From Edaphobacter dinghuensis (GTDB lineage: Bacteria > Acidobacteriota > Terriglobia > Terriglobales > Acidobacteriaceae): a DNA stretch of 64,000 nt. The translations under genes were made by a program, and so were the position numbers. Every line of letters starts with the position of its first letter. The first letter of the stretch is position 1. The stretch spans positions 789,149-853,148 of the forward strand of contig NZ_BMGT01000003.1 of assembly GCF_014640335.1 (NCBI RefSeq), written 5' to 3'. The notes beneath the pieces are model-generated. The model saw only the letters and a list, made by a program, of their open reading frames with translations, was not told the DNA's origin and did not search any database. Positions 8,830-17,865 of the stretch are shown piece after piece.

Positions 8830-10167
8830 CTATTTTCTCTTCGCCGCTTTGATCCGCGCAATCTCGTCCATGCGCTGCGCCAGCAGCTTCTCTCGACCTT
8901 CATTCGTCGGCTGGTAGTATCGTCGTCCGGTAAGGCTTGGAGGCAGGCACTCCATATCAGCAACGCGCCCCTCAACATCGTGCGCATACTGATAGTCCCT
9001 GCCATAGTCGAGTTCCTTCATCAGTTTCGTAGGAGCATTTCTCAGGTGCAGCGGCACCGGCTCTGCCGCAGTCGCTTCGATGTCGGCCTTCACTGCGCCA
9101 TAGGCTACATACACTGCATTCGACTTAGGAGCCAGCGCCAGGTACACCACAGCCTGCGCGAGCGCCAGCCCGCCCTCCGGCTGTCCTAAAAAGTGCATGG
9201 CATCTTTCGCAGAGAGGCAAAGGTTCAGCGCCTCGGGAGCGGCCAGCCCAATGTCTTCAACCGCCATGCGCACAATGCGTCGTGCACAGTACATCGGGTC
9301 TTCGCCCGCTTCGAGCATTCGTCCCAGCCAGTAAAGCGCGGCGTCCGGATCGGAGTTACGCACGCTCTTGTGCAGTGCCGAGATGATGTCATAGTGCTGC
9401 TCGCCCTTCTTGTCATACAGCAGCACCCGCCGCTGCATCGCCTCCGAAGCAATCGCCTTCGTGATCGCGTGCTGCTTGCGCCCCTCTGCAAGTTTTGCCG
9501 CCACGTCCAGCGCATTCAGCGCATTGCGCGCATCGCCGCTCGAATAAGAGGCAATCGTCGCCAGCGCATCTTCATCCGCCGTCAGTCCAGAGCCACCAAG
9601 CCCACGCTTGTCATCGCTCAGTGCCCGCTGAAGCAGAGCGACGATCTGCGCTTCGGTCAGCGCCTGCAGCGTGTAGACGCGGCACCTCGACAGCAGCGCG
9701 GCAATAATCTCAAACGAAGGATTCTCCGTTGTCGCGCCGATCAGTCGAATCGTTCCGCGCTCCACATAAGGCAGAAAAGCATCCTGCTGCGCCTTATTGA
9801 AGCGATGAATCTCATCGACGAACAAAATAGTGCGCGACCCATAACCCGCAGCCTTCTCCGCCTCTGCCATCACCTGCTTAATCTCTTTGATCCCCGACAG
9901 CACCGCCGAAAACTCAATGAAGCTAGCCGAAGTCATATGCGCAATGATCTTCGCCAGCGTGGTCTTGCCCGTCCCCGGAGGCCCCCAGAAGATCATCGAC
10001 GTAGCATCGTCGGCTTCAATCGCCAGCCGCAACGGCTTGCCCGGTCCCAGCAGATGCTCCTGCCCGACATACTCATCCAGCGTCTGCGGACGCATCCTCT
10101 CCGCCAGCGGAGCCTGTCGTCCATGCGATGCCGCAGCGGAGATAGGCGAAGCATCGAACAAACTCAT
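8830..10167 (-). CDS. rarA: Replication-associated recombination protein A (AAA ATPase)
   Basis: 445 residues, normal family length. Walker A is WGPPGTGKTTLAK near residue 60, Walker B is LFVDEIHRFNKAQQD near 115, and the arginine-finger region is GATTENPSFE. The C-terminal MgsA/RarA oligomerisation domain covers about 260-440 (SDPDAALYWLGRMLEAGEDP). RarA acts at stalled forks with SSB and RecA. Its ATG overlaps the stop of the upstream RNA methyltransferase by four bases (ATGA), so the pair is cotranscribed. Confidence 0.93.
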   Translation of the reverse strand: MSLFDASPISAAASHGRQAPLAERMRPQTLDEYVGQEHLLGPGKPLRLAIEADDATSMIFWGPPGTGKTTLAKIIAHMTSASFIEFSAVLSGIKEIKQVMAEAEKAAGYGSRTILFVDEIHRFNKAQQDAFLPYVERGTIRLIGATTENPSFEIIAALLSRCRVYTLQALTEAQIVALLQRALSDDKRGLGGSGLTADEDALATIASYSSGDARNALNALDVAAKLAEGRKQHAITKAIASEAMQRRVLLYDKKGEQHYDIISALHKSVRNSDPDAALYWLGRMLEAGEDPMYCARRIVRMAVEDIGLAAPEALNLCLSAKDAMHFLGQPEGGLALAQAVVYLALAPKSNAVYVAYGAVKADIEATAAEPVPLHLRNAPTKLMKELDYGRDYQYAHDVEGRVADMECLPPSLTGRRYYQPTNEGREKLLAQRMDEIARIKAAKRK

Positions 10168-10970
10168 CGTCCGCTCCTCTGCCGCGAAGCCTCATACAGC
10201 AGCAGCGATCCCGCAATCGCCGCATTCAAACTCTCTACCGGCCCGGGGCAGGGAATCGTTACCCGCGCATCGGCCATCTCCATCCACTCCGCCGCCAACC
10301 CCGCGCCCTCGTTACCAATCATCAACGCACACGCCGTAGAAAAATCCATCTCCTGTGCCGCAACCGTCTCGCCGTCCTCGAAGCCCACCGTCGCCAGCAG
10401 CCTCACACCCCGCGCCTTCAACCCGGCAATCTCTTCCGCCGTCGCCGAAACCACCGGCATCCGAAACACGCTGCCCACGCTCGCCCGCAACGCCTTCTGG
10501 TTCCACGCGCTCACTGTCCCCGGAGTCACCACCACACCCGTCGCTCCAAAAGCCTCCGCCGAACGAACCAGCGTCCCCAGATTTCCCGGGTCCTGCAATC
10601 CTGCCGCAATCAGAATCAGCGGCGTCCCTCGCAGCACATCATCCATCGCCGCAACCGGCGGCACCATCAGCGCAGCCACTCCCTGCGGAGACCGCGTCTC
10701 CACCGCACTCGCGAAGACCTCGTCCGTCAACCGCAACACCTCGACGCCGCGCGGAACACTCTTCGGCACCTCGCGGCGCTCGCTCACAAATACCGTCTTC
10801 AACACCATGCCGCTACGTAGAGCCTCGTCCAGCAGATGGTCGCCCTCAATGGCCACCATGCCTTCGCTCAGTCGCGCCTGCCCGGCAAACGCCGCACGCA
10901 GCTGCTTGACGCGGCCATTAGCGCGGCTGGAGACGACGGAGACCGTAGCGTTTTTTTCGAAGAAGGGCAT
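10164..10970 (-). CDS. SpoU/TrmH-family RNA 2'-O-ribose methyltransferase
   Basis: 268 residues. An N-terminal substrate-binding domain is followed by the SPOUT knot with its three motifs: GLQDPGNLGTLVRSAEAFG (about 145), ALMIGNEGAGL (about 218) and VESLNAAIAGSLLLYEA (about 247). Such enzymes methylate ribose on tRNA or 23S rRNA using SAM. It overlaps rarA by ATGA and is divergent from the tsaC-like gene. The specific target nucleotide cannot be decided from sequence. Confidence 0.88.
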   Translation of the reverse strand: MPFFEKNATVSVVSSRANGRVKQLRAAFAGQARLSEGMVAIEGDHLLDEALRSGMVLKTVFVSERREVPKSVPRGVEVLRLTDEVFASAVETRSPQGVAALMVPPVAAMDDVLRGTPLILIAAGLQDPGNLGTLVRSAEAFGATGVVVTPGTVSAWNQKALRASVGSVFRMPVVSATAEEIAGLKARGVRLLATVGFEDGETVAAQEMDFSTACALMIGNEGAGLAAEWMEMADARVTIPCPGPVESLNAAIAGSLLLYEASRQRSGR

Positions 10971-11142
10971 CAGGCAAATCTTACGCTGTTCGCATCCACA
11001 GAGAAGTGCGACCGTCCTCCCAGAATGAAACAGCTGTCCTTACATAATGAAGAAGACAATGCTGATATTCTGATGCAGGTTTGCCGCTTTTTATGTTGTC
11101 TCACCATCCCCAGGCAGTTGAACCACGGCACAGGAGCAAGAT

Positions 11143-11787
11143 TTGACGGCGCAGACACTTCGCATTCACCCCGACGAGCCTGAACCGGAGCTGGTCAGCC
11201 AGGTCGTCTCCAGCCTCTATCGTGGCAACGTCGTCGCTCTGCCCACCGACACCTTTTACGGCCTCGCCGTCGATCCGGTAAACCTCAAAGCGGTCGACCG
11301 TATCTACGAGCTCAAAACTCGCGCTCGCCACAAGCCCCTCTCATTGCTCATCGCCGAGGTCGCGCAGGCATACGAGATCGCTCGCCAACTCGACTCCGCC
11401 TTCGACCGCCTCGCAGAAAGATTCTGGCCCGGGCCGCTGACCATCGTCGTCAAGGCAGGCTCCAAGCTTCCGCTCCGCGTCACTGCCAACACCGGAAACG
11501 TTGCGCTGCGCGTTCCCGAAGCGGCCATCTCCCGCGCCGTCGTCGCCCGTCTCGGCCTGCCCATCACCGCAACCTCGGCCAACCTCCACGGCTATCCCGA
11601 GTGCACCTACGCCAACTGCGTGCTCGAACAGCTCGGCGACAAGATCCCGCTGATCGTCGACGGCGGCCCCACCGCTCGCTCCATCCCCACTACCATCGTC
11701 GATCTCTCCGGCGGCGGCAACTCGTGGATGATCCTTCGCGAAGGCGCAATCCCCACTCACGAGATCGCCCTGACGCTGCAACGTTAA
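11143..11787 (+). CDS. L-threonylcarbamoyladenylate synthase (Sua5/YciO/YrdC family)
   Basis: 214 residues, a single YrdC domain. The sequence shows GNVVALPTDTFYGLAVD, a basic KTRARHKPLSLLIAE loop that binds substrate, and FWPGPLTIVV, all family hallmarks. It makes threonylcarbamoyl-AMP for the t6A37 modification of ANN-decoding tRNAs. Start is TTG at 11143, chosen because AGGAG (11132-11136) sits six bases upstream. It lacks the extra Sua5 C-terminal domain. Confidence 0.88.
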   Translation: MTAQTLRIHPDEPEPELVSQVVSSLYRGNVVALPTDTFYGLAVDPVNLKAVDRIYELKTRARHKPLSLLIAEVAQAYEIARQLDSAFDRLAERFWPGPLTIVVKAGSKLPLRVTANTGNVALRVPEAAISRAVVARLGLPITATSANLHGYPECTYANCVLEQLGDKIPLIVDGGPTARSIPTTIVDLSGGGNSWMILREGAIPTHEIALTLQR

Positions 11788-11883
11788 GAACATAAAAAAT
11801 ATTTAAGCCACCACTTAATACACATCAGCTACTGGTAGCTACCCGATAGATATTTGTCGCCAGATCTTTATCGCCCACAAAAG

Positions 11884-11959
11884 CACGTCATCTCGACCGA
11901 AGGCGGCGCTTCTGCCGCCGCAGCGGAGAGACCCCTGTATTTCGCTGTTGCCGTTGCCT
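11884..11959 (+). repeat. Intergenic repeat family A, copy 1
   Basis: Begins CACGTCATCTCGACCGAAG, has an internal stem (GGCGGC/GCCGCC), then GCGGAGAGACCCCTGTAT and TTCGC. Related copies lie at 12775, 15293, 16942, 17964, and reversed at 24536, 28838, 48060 and 59720. Confidence 0.8.
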
Positions 11960-12052
11960 GTTCTTATCCTTAACAAGCAGCCAACAAATACACTACAACC
12001 CAAACATCTTCCCATCCAGCCCCATCTACCGTAGACTCATCTTTCACTCACG

Positions 12053-12733
12053 ATGACGGCTTCCCCCTCCAACTCACGCCGATCGCGCCGCTCTTCTGCT
12101 GGCGGCAGTTTTTTTCGCCGCCTCCTCGGCGTTCTTCTGCTGGTAGGTCTCATCTGGTTCGCCTGGGTCTATCAACAAATCTCGCAGGTCGCAGCCGAAG
12201 ACCAGGCGCAGCCCGCGGATGCCATCGCCGTCTTCGGCGCGGCAGAGTACTCCGGCCGTCCTTCGCCGGTCTTTCACGCTCGCCTCGATCACGCCGTCGA
12301 GCTCTATCGCAAGCAGATTGCGCCTCTGGTCATCACGCTTGGGGGAGGCGGCGACAAAGACTCCGGCCACACCGAAGGCGGCGTGGGCCGCGACTATCTT
12401 CTCGCCAACGGCATTCCCTTCGGCAACATCATCGCCGAAACCCGCTCCACCGACACCGAGCAGCAGGTGCATCGACTCGCCTCCATCGCTCGCGAAAATA
12501 ATCTCAAGTACATCGTCGTCGTCAGTGACGGCACTCATCTCTTCCGCATCCGCGCTCTCTGTCAGGACGCCGGGCTGCACGTCTATACCTCGCCGCGCCC
12601 TATGCTCGGACACATCAGCAACTTCGATCTGGCCACGCGCTACTTCCACGAGATGCTCAGCTATACCGCCTGGCGCATGCACGCAGACCCGGCATGGCTG
12701 CATAGCTGGTTGGAAGGCAAATCCGAACTATAA
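12053..12733 (+). CDS. YdcF/SanA-like DUF218 membrane protein
   Basis: 226 residues. A Ser/Arg-rich cytoplasmic start is followed by one membrane segment (LLGVLLLVGLIWFAWVY) and then a DUF218 domain with DAIAVFGAAEYSGRPSP, VITLGGGGD and ETRSTDTEQQ. Family members such as SanA and ElyC are linked to cell-envelope integrity and undecaprenyl-phosphate use, but the enzymatic activity is not established. It stands alone between two repeat copies. Confidence 0.82.
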   Translation: MTASPSNSRRSRRSSAGGSFFRRLLGVLLLVGLIWFAWVYQQISQVAAEDQAQPADAIAVFGAAEYSGRPSPVFHARLDHAVELYRKQIAPLVITLGGGGDKDSGHTEGGVGRDYLLANGIPFGNIIAETRSTDTEQQVHRLASIARENNLKYIVVVSDGTHLFRIRALCQDAGLHVYTSPRPMLGHISNFDLATRYFHEMLSYTAWRMHADPAWLHSWLEGKSEL

Positions 12734-12774
12734 CCTCCGCGCTCACGCACTCTTCTTACCAACCTCGAACCCAC

Positions 12775-12830
12775 TTCATCTCGACCGGAGCGAAGCGCAG
12801 TGGAGAGACCCCTGTATTTCGCTTTTCCCC
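12775..12830 (+). repeat. Intergenic repeat family A, copy 2
   Basis: Shorter copy: TTCATCTCGACCGGAGCGAAG then GCAGTGGAGAGACCCCTGT and ATTTCGCTTTT. It lies between the convergent DUF218 and DUF92 genes. Confidence 0.75.
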
Positions 12831-12842
12831 TCCACTAAAACC

Positions 12843-13706
12843 TCAAATCAGCACCCACACCACCACAATCAAAGCAGCAAACAGCGTCGAGCTGAAGTTC
12901 ACCAGATCGTTCCCCAGCCAGCCGCGGCGCTCCACCGTCGCCCCCAGCACGCTGTCGAAGGCCAACCCCGCGCAAGCTGCGACAAATACCAGCAACGCTT
13001 GCGGAGCGGCAAGTGCACCGCCTATCCCGCCCGCACCCACCACCACTGAGGCAGCTATCACTCCTGCCACTGTTCCTGCCACGCTGATGCCGCCGTCGGT
13101 GCCGGTTTGAACCCTGCGTCCGGTCGTAATCATCCACGCCCGCCCGCCAATCGCCTGCCCGATCTCAGACGACACTGTATCGGCCGCAGCCTCAGCCAAC
13201 GCGGCAATGCAGCCTCCATGCCACCCCATCGCAGCGCACAGCGCCGCCACGCCAAGATTGGCCACAATCTGCGAAGCGCGCCTGCCCCCGCGCCGTTCGG
13301 CCAGCTTTTTCAACTCCTTATTTGCCCGGCCAAACCGCGTGGCAGCAAATGTCAGCACAAACAGCGTAACCAGCGCCGTCAATGCTGCTGCGTTGATCTT
13401 TGCCCCGGCCTGCCGCGGCTCGGCCAGCGCCAGGCAGATCACCAGCCCAATCGCCGCCGCCGGAGCGGTCGCCGCCCGCAGCAGCCAGACCAGCACAGCA
13501 AAGCCCACGCTCACCAGTAGCGGCACAATCCACGGGCCCAGCGAGAGTCCCCGCGCCGCAGCCTCCAGCGGCAGCCACGCCGCGCCCAGCGCCAGCAGGG
13601 GAGCGGCCACCCACACCAGCGTCGTGCTCTGCCGTCGATCCCGTCCTGCGACGGTCACCTTTTGCGGTTCCATTCTCTGCATTTCCTCCTCCGGCAACAA
13701 CCACAT
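12843..13706 (-). CDS. DUF92 family integral membrane protein
   Basis: Up to 287 residues with about six to seven hydrophobic segments and the DUF92 core (AEAAADTVSSEIGQA, VQTGTDGGISVAGTVAG, FDSVLGATVERRG). Plant and cyanobacterial relatives include the phytyl-phosphate kinase VTE6, so a prenyl-alcohol or lipid-phosphate role is possible but unproven here. Alternative starts exist: GGAGGAGG lies immediately before the ATG at 13679 and about 11 bases before the next ATG, so the protein probably begins at one of those two rather than at 13706. Confidence 0.8.
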   Translation of the reverse strand: MWLLPEEEMQRMEPQKVTVAGRDRRQSTTLVWVAAPLLALGAAWLPLEAAARGLSLGPWIVPLLVSVGFAVLVWLLRAATAPAAAIGLVICLALAEPRQAGAKINAAALTALVTLFVLTFAATRFGRANKELKKLAERRGGRRASQIVANLGVAALCAAMGWHGGCIAALAEAAADTVSSEIGQAIGGRAWMITTGRRVQTGTDGGISVAGTVAGVIAASVVVGAGGIGGALAAPQALLVFVAACAGLAFDSVLGATVERRGWLGNDLVNFSSTLFAALIVVVWVLI

Positions 13707-13771
13707 GCTCCCCGGTGATTTACAATCAGACCTTGAGCATAGCCAACACCAGCATCACGGCGGGAGTAGTT

Positions 13772-15214
13772 TTGCATTCAGCAAGAATTGAGTCAGAAGC
13801 AAACACACAGCCACACGGACAGAACCCTACCCGGTCTGTAGCGCGGTTCGCATTGAGGTTCGCTCTGGTAGCGGCCGTATCGGCATCTCTTATCGGATGC
13901 GGCAACACCTATCGGCCGGTGGTCACAGCGATCAACCCCGTCGGCCCCGGTGCCCAGCCAACCAAATATGCGGTTGCTATCTCCACAACGGGAGCGAGCA
14001 CGCCGGGCCTGGTAACGTTTGTCGACTTCTCGGGCGACACCGTTCTGATCACTGCCACCATCGGGGTCGATCCGTACTACCTGGCGCTGAGCAGCGACGG
14101 AACCACCGGCTATACCCTCAATCGGGACACGACCGTCAACAGCTTCGATATCTCGACCTCGTTGCTGAGCACCAACGTCAACCAGACGACGCTGCTCTCG
14201 GGCGCTAACCCCGTCAGCATCCTTCCTCTCAGCACTCACACCTATGCTGTCGAACCGGGAAGATCTGCGGTTGCGGACCTTACGGGAGTGCCGCCGAAGT
14301 TGAACCAGGAGTTTGGCCCGGTTGCCAACGGGACCTATATGGTCGGCATCAATGGCGCACCTCGTGTCTATGCGCTTGGTGCGGACAGCTCCGGCAACGG
14401 TCAGGCCTACACCATCGAGACCGCGACCAACACCTTTGAGCCCACGCCGATTGCGATCGGCAAAAACCCGGTTTACGGCGTCATGACGGCAGATGCAAAG
14501 CGCGTCTTCGTCATGAACAAGGGTGACGGCACCGTCAGCGTCATCAACGCGCAGACCAACCTGCTCGATACCATCCCCGGCACCGGCAACACGTACATCC
14601 CTGTCGGCACCAATCCAGTCTGGGCTGACTTTGCGCCTACCCGCAACGAGCTGGTCGTCGCCAACGCCGGCAACGGCACCACACCGGGAACGGTCAGCAT
14701 CATCAGCATCCCGCTCTGCTCGGCCACCGCGCTGCCCACCAATCCAAACTGCGACCCCAACAACCCGGTCGACTCGACTCAGTTCGGAACAGTCCTTGCG
14801 ACGGTCCCTGTCGGCATCAACCCGGTCATGGTCGCCGTTCTGCAGGATGGCACCCGCGCCTATGTTGCCAACGCCGGCGATCCCAGCCTTCCCTGTGCGG
14901 CGACAGCAGTTCCGGGCGTAAGCACAACCTGCTCGGTCTCGGTGATCAATCTCACCTCGAACACCGTCACCGCAACCATCCCCAGCCTGCCCGATACCGG
15001 AACCACCGGCTCGACCTGCGCGACGGCCACTACAAAGACCGTCTGCGGCCATCCGGCCTGGATCGCTGCCACAACCGGAACGCCTGCTGGAAAGGTCTAC
15101 GTGACCTCGCTCGATTCGAGCAACATGTCGATCATCCGCACCGATGTCGACGCGATCGACACGACCATCCCCCTGCAGGGCAAGGGCGTCTCAGTTCGCG
15201 TCACCGCTCCATAG
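13772..15214 (+). CDS. Secreted beta-propeller lipoprotein (YncE-like)
   Basis: 480 residues from the TTG at 13772, which is preceded by GGCGGGAG with a short spacer. A signal peptide ends in a lipobox (SASLIGC), so the mature protein is a lipoprotein. The rest is a string of roughly 50-residue blades typical of YncE/lactonase-like propellers, such as VFVMNKGDGTVSVINAQTN, NELVVANAGNG and RAYVANAGDPS. Function is unknown; family members bind DNA or ligands or act as surface scaffolds. The frame extends further upstream, but that part lies antisense to the DUF92 gene and was rejected. Confidence 0.82.
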   Translation: MHSARIESEANTQPHGQNPTRSVARFALRFALVAAVSASLIGCGNTYRPVVTAINPVGPGAQPTKYAVAISTTGASTPGLVTFVDFSGDTVLITATIGVDPYYLALSSDGTTGYTLNRDTTVNSFDISTSLLSTNVNQTTLLSGANPVSILPLSTHTYAVEPGRSAVADLTGVPPKLNQEFGPVANGTYMVGINGAPRVYALGADSSGNGQAYTIETATNTFEPTPIAIGKNPVYGVMTADAKRVFVMNKGDGTVSVINAQTNLLDTIPGTGNTYIPVGTNPVWADFAPTRNELVVANAGNGTTPGTVSIISIPLCSATALPTNPNCDPNNPVDSTQFGTVLATVPVGINPVMVAVLQDGTRAYVANAGDPSLPCAATAVPGVSTTCSVSVINLTSNTVTATIPSLPDTGTTGSTCATATTKTVCGHPAWIAATTGTPAGKVYVTSLDSSNMSIIRTDVDAIDTTIPLQGKGVSVRVTAP

Positions 15215-15240
15215 TTGTCTGATTGTTCTAAGCAGTTCCA

Positions 15241-15271
15241 TTGGCTGCCTTCGCTAAGCGGAGGCAGCCAA
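15241..15271 (+). terminator. Hairpin after the beta-propeller gene
   Basis: Perfect 10-bp inverted repeat TTGGCTGCCT / AGGCAGCCAA with an 11-base loop, 27 bases after the stop. The following T-tract is weak (TTCCATT), so its strength as a terminator is uncertain. Confidence 0.6.
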
Positions 15272-15292
15272 TTCCATTAAGCCCCCAAACCG

Positions 15293-15349
15293 CGCGTCAT
15301 CTCGGCCGAAGGCCGCAGTAGAGAGACCCCTGTAATTAGCCTTTTGCCG
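15293..15349 (+). repeat. Intergenic repeat family A, copy 3
   Basis: GCGTCATCTCGGCCGAAGG then GCAGTAGAGAGACCCCTGTA. This copy is diverged at the end (ATTAGCC instead of TTTCGC). It lies between the propeller gene and the convergent anti-sigma gene. Confidence 0.7.
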
Positions 15350-15365
15350 CGTTAACCAAATACGC

Positions 15366-16217
15366 TCAGGCCCCAACCATAATGATCGGCAGTGTCGGAG
15401 TCTGCGACCCACCCTCGTTCTCGATAGTTACACCAAAGGCCTTCGCCTCAACTCCCTTAGGCAGCGGCGGCATCATCACGCTGGCATAGCCGTGCTCGTC
15501 AGGATGGAACGTGCCCGCAGGAATCGGATTGCTGCCATTGGCCGGAATCAGCCACAGCTCATAGACCTTGGCCGGTTCGAGCGGCTCCATATTGTTGGCC
15601 TGAAAGATCAGCAAGCCTTTGTCCGCAATGTAGGTGGCCCGCGCCTGCGGCACCGGTGCGGTCTGCGCCTTGGTCAGCGTCACGCGCAGGGCATTGCGAT
15701 CGGTCATCGTCTCCATGACCTCGCGCGCGGTAGCAGCATCGGTGGTCAGTTGGGCGATCTGGTCCTTCTGCTCTGCGATCGAACCTTGCAGGGCAGTACG
15801 CTGCATGTAGAAGTTGCCCGCCGTCACCGCCAACCCCGCAGCCAGCGCCCATCCCAGCCAGGGAAAGACCCTGCCTGCAAATCCTCGCGGTGGCAGATCG
15901 TCTTCGGTAAGCGAGCCGCGCCCACTGAACCCGCGGATAGGAAGCTCCGGCTCGGGTTCGGCAGCAGTCTCGACAGGGATAACCTTCTTCTCGTGCGCCA
16001 CCTGCTTCAGCAGGCGCTCTCTGGCGCTCTCCGGCGCGGCCTGCATCTCGACGCTGTGCGCGTAGACGGCCAGGTCGCCCTGCACCTCGGCCAGTTCGCG
16101 GCGGCACTCCGGGCAGCCAGCGATATGCGCTACGGCAATGGCATTCTCCTCCGCCGAGAGAAGCTGCATGGCAAATAACACCAGATTGTCGCGTTCAATG
16201 TGTCCGGTTGTGTTCAT
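15366..16217 (-). CDS. Anti-sigma factor, RskA/zinc-finger type
   Basis: 283 residues. The N-terminal cytoplasmic part has a zinc anti-sigma motif (HIAGCPECRRE, residues about 31-41), a single membrane helix lies near 118-137 (WLGWALAAGLAVTAG), and an RskA-type periplasmic domain follows (VYELWLIPANGSNPIPAG). It would hold the adjacent ECF sigma factor inactive. Its start overlaps the sigma stop as ATGA (16214-16217), so the pair is translationally coupled. The inducing signal cannot be seen. Confidence 0.88.
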   Translation of the reverse strand: MNTTGHIERDNLVLFAMQLLSAEENAIAVAHIAGCPECRRELAEVQGDLAVYAHSVEMQAAPESARERLLKQVAHEKKVIPVETAAEPEPELPIRGFSGRGSLTEDDLPPRGFAGRVFPWLGWALAAGLAVTAGNFYMQRTALQGSIAEQKDQIAQLTTDAATAREVMETMTDRNALRVTLTKAQTAPVPQARATYIADKGLLIFQANNMEPLEPAKVYELWLIPANGSNPIPAGTFHPDEHGYASVMMPPLPKGVEAKAFGVTIENEGGSQTPTLPIIMVGA

Positions 16218-16789
16218 GCCGTGAATGCCTTTCTCAACGTCAGGAGCGCGCTGCGGATTCTCGTTTTTACCGTGCCGAGCGGATCGCCCGTCATCTCGGC
16301 GATCTCAGTGTGAGTCAGGCCATCGAAAAATGCCATCTCCAGCGTCTTGCGCTGCTCCATCGGCAGCAACTGGATGACGCCACGTGCTCTCTCGACCATC
16401 ATTTCGCGTTCTGCCTCATTGGCTAGATTGTAGTTAGACGCGAGCGCAATATCATCGACGCATTCCGTGGGCCGCTTCCGTCGCAGCGCATCGATCGACC
16501 GGTTGCGGGATACCACCGCGAGCCAGCCGCCGAGACTTCCGCGGGTTGCGACAAAACCATCGGGACTTCGCCAGATCTGCATGAATACTTCCTGTAAGAC
16601 ATCTTCCGCTGCCGCGGGATCGCGAAGCACGCGCAACGCCACTGAATACACCACCTTCGAGTAGCGGTCGAACAGCGATGCCATCGCGTATTCGTCGCCC
16701 CGCTGTATCAGCGCAAGTAAGGCGGCATCATCCTGCGCCGACGACGAAGACGTGTTGGTGATGCCCGTCTCTCTATACATAAAACGCAC
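16214..16789 (-). CDS. ECF RNA polymerase sigma factor (SigK-like)
   Basis: 191 residues from a GTG at 16789; an ATG three codons later (16780) is an equal alternative. Region 2 reads LFDRYSKVVYSVALRVLRDP and EDVLQEVFMQIWR; region 4 reads LPMEQRKTLEMAFFDGLTHT and DPLGTVKTRIRSAL. It is followed by a coupled RskA-type anti-sigma gene, the usual arrangement for this group. Expected to redirect RNA polymerase to an envelope-stress-like regulon, which is inferred from the family. Confidence 0.9.
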   Translation of the reverse strand: MRFMYRETGITNTSSSSAQDDAALLALIQRGDEYAMASLFDRYSKVVYSVALRVLRDPAAAEDVLQEVFMQIWRSPDGFVATRGSLGGWLAVVSRNRSIDALRRKRPTECVDDIALASNYNLANEAEREMMVERARGVIQLLPMEQRKTLEMAFFDGLTHTEIAEMTGDPLGTVKTRIRSALLTLRKAFTA

Positions 16790-16941
16790 CCGCGCCTGTA
16801 CTGGATTTCAGAAGAAGGAACGATTCGGGGTCCGTTCGATCACTTGCCGCTTGCATCGTAGTTAGCTTCATTACAAATGCAACTTTACCTGAAACAGCAC
16901 CGCATTTGTTATTCATCTCAACCTCACTCACACCCCAAACA

Positions 16942-17009
16942 CACGTCATCTCGACCGAAGGCGGCGCTTTTGCCGCCGCAGCGGAGAGACCCCTGTATTT
17001 CGCCGTTGC
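16942..17009 (+). repeat. Intergenic repeat family A, copy 4
   Basis: Nearly identical to the copy at 11884, including the GGCGGCGCTT / GCCGCCG stem and GCGGAGAGACCCCTGTATTT. It lies between the divergent sigma and tlyA-like genes. Confidence 0.8.
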
Positions 17010-17053
17010 TCGTTTTTCCTACTTTCAGGTTCTAATAGAGAGACGCAAAACGA

Positions 17054-17842
17054 ATGACGGACCCAGCCAAAACACGCACCGAGAAGATACGTCTGGACAA
17101 ACTCCTCGTCGATCAAGGCCACGCCGCATCCCGCGAGCGCGCACAGGCCATGATCCTCGCCGGTCGCGTACTCGTCGACGAGCAGCGCGTCGATAAGCCG
17201 GGAACAGCGGTCCGCGCGGACGCTCCAATCCGTCTGCTGGGCTCGGACCTGAAGTACGTCAGCCGCGGCGGCCTCAAGCTCGAACAGGCGCTGGCGCATT
17301 GGCAGATCGCATTGACCGGACTCGCTTGTGTCGACATCGGTGCCTCAACGGGCGGCTTTACCGACTGCATGTTGCAAAGCGGCGCGGTCAGCGTGCTTGC
17401 CATCGATACTGGCTACGGTCAGATCGCACAGAAGCTGCGCTACGACCCGCGAGTGACGCTGCGCGAGCGCACCAACGCTCGCCTGCTGACCGAGGGCGAG
17501 TTGTTGGGCAGCGGCTCAGTGCCGGCATTCGTCTCCATGGACGTCTCCTTTATCTCGGTCACGCTGGTCCTCCCCGCTGTACTGTCCGCGCTCTCAACGG
17601 CATCCGAGCCGTGGACGGGCGAGGCTGTGATTCTCGTAAAGCCGCAGTTCGAAGCAGGCCGCGGTCACGTCGGCAAGGGAGGCATCGTCCGCGATCCCGA
17701 TGCCCGCCGTCAGGCGGTAGAGCGCGTTCGCGAGTGCGTGATCGAACAGGGAGGCAGCGGCATCGAGGTTATCGACTCCCCGATCCTCGGCATGGAAGGC
17801 AATCACGAGTACTTGCTTCACGCCCATTTCGGCAAAAAATAA
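17054..17842 (+). CDS. TlyA-family S4-domain rRNA methyltransferase
   Basis: 262 residues. The S4 RNA-binding domain occupies about 14-75 (IRLDKLLVDQGHAASRERAQ), then an FtsJ-like Rossmann methyltransferase with VDIGASTGGFTDCMLQSGA near 95 and ILVKPQFEAGRGHVGKGGIV near 195. TlyA enzymes 2'-O-methylate 16S and 23S rRNA with SAM; some are also called hemolysins. The ATG at 17054 gives the normal family length. It is followed by a repeat cluster and the NAD kinase gene. Confidence 0.9.
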   Translation: MTDPAKTRTEKIRLDKLLVDQGHAASRERAQAMILAGRVLVDEQRVDKPGTAVRADAPIRLLGSDLKYVSRGGLKLEQALAHWQIALTGLACVDIGASTGGFTDCMLQSGAVSVLAIDTGYGQIAQKLRYDPRVTLRERTNARLLTEGELLGSGSVPAFVSMDVSFISVTLVLPAVLSALSTASEPWTGEAVILVKPQFEAGRGHVGKGGIVRDPDARRQAVERVRECVIEQGGSGIEVIDSPILGMEGNHEYLLHAHFGKK

Positions 17843-17865
17843 ATCACAAACCCCTGCCCCAACCA

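Noticed and set aside
9193..11028. Long plus-strand open frame of about 610 codons
   Set aside because: It lies antisense to rarA and the RNA methyltransferase gene, is rich in Arg/Ser/His without any domain, and is explained by GC bias at codon position 3.
13400..13771. Upstream extension of the beta-propeller frame
   Set aside because: It overlaps the DUF92 gene on the other strand and is Pro/Ala-rich. The TTG at 13772 gives a proper lipoprotein signal with a ribosome site.
13793..15052. Minus-strand open frame of about 419 codons
   Set aside because: It mirrors the beta-propeller gene, and is Asp/Gly/Arg-rich because of codon-position bias.
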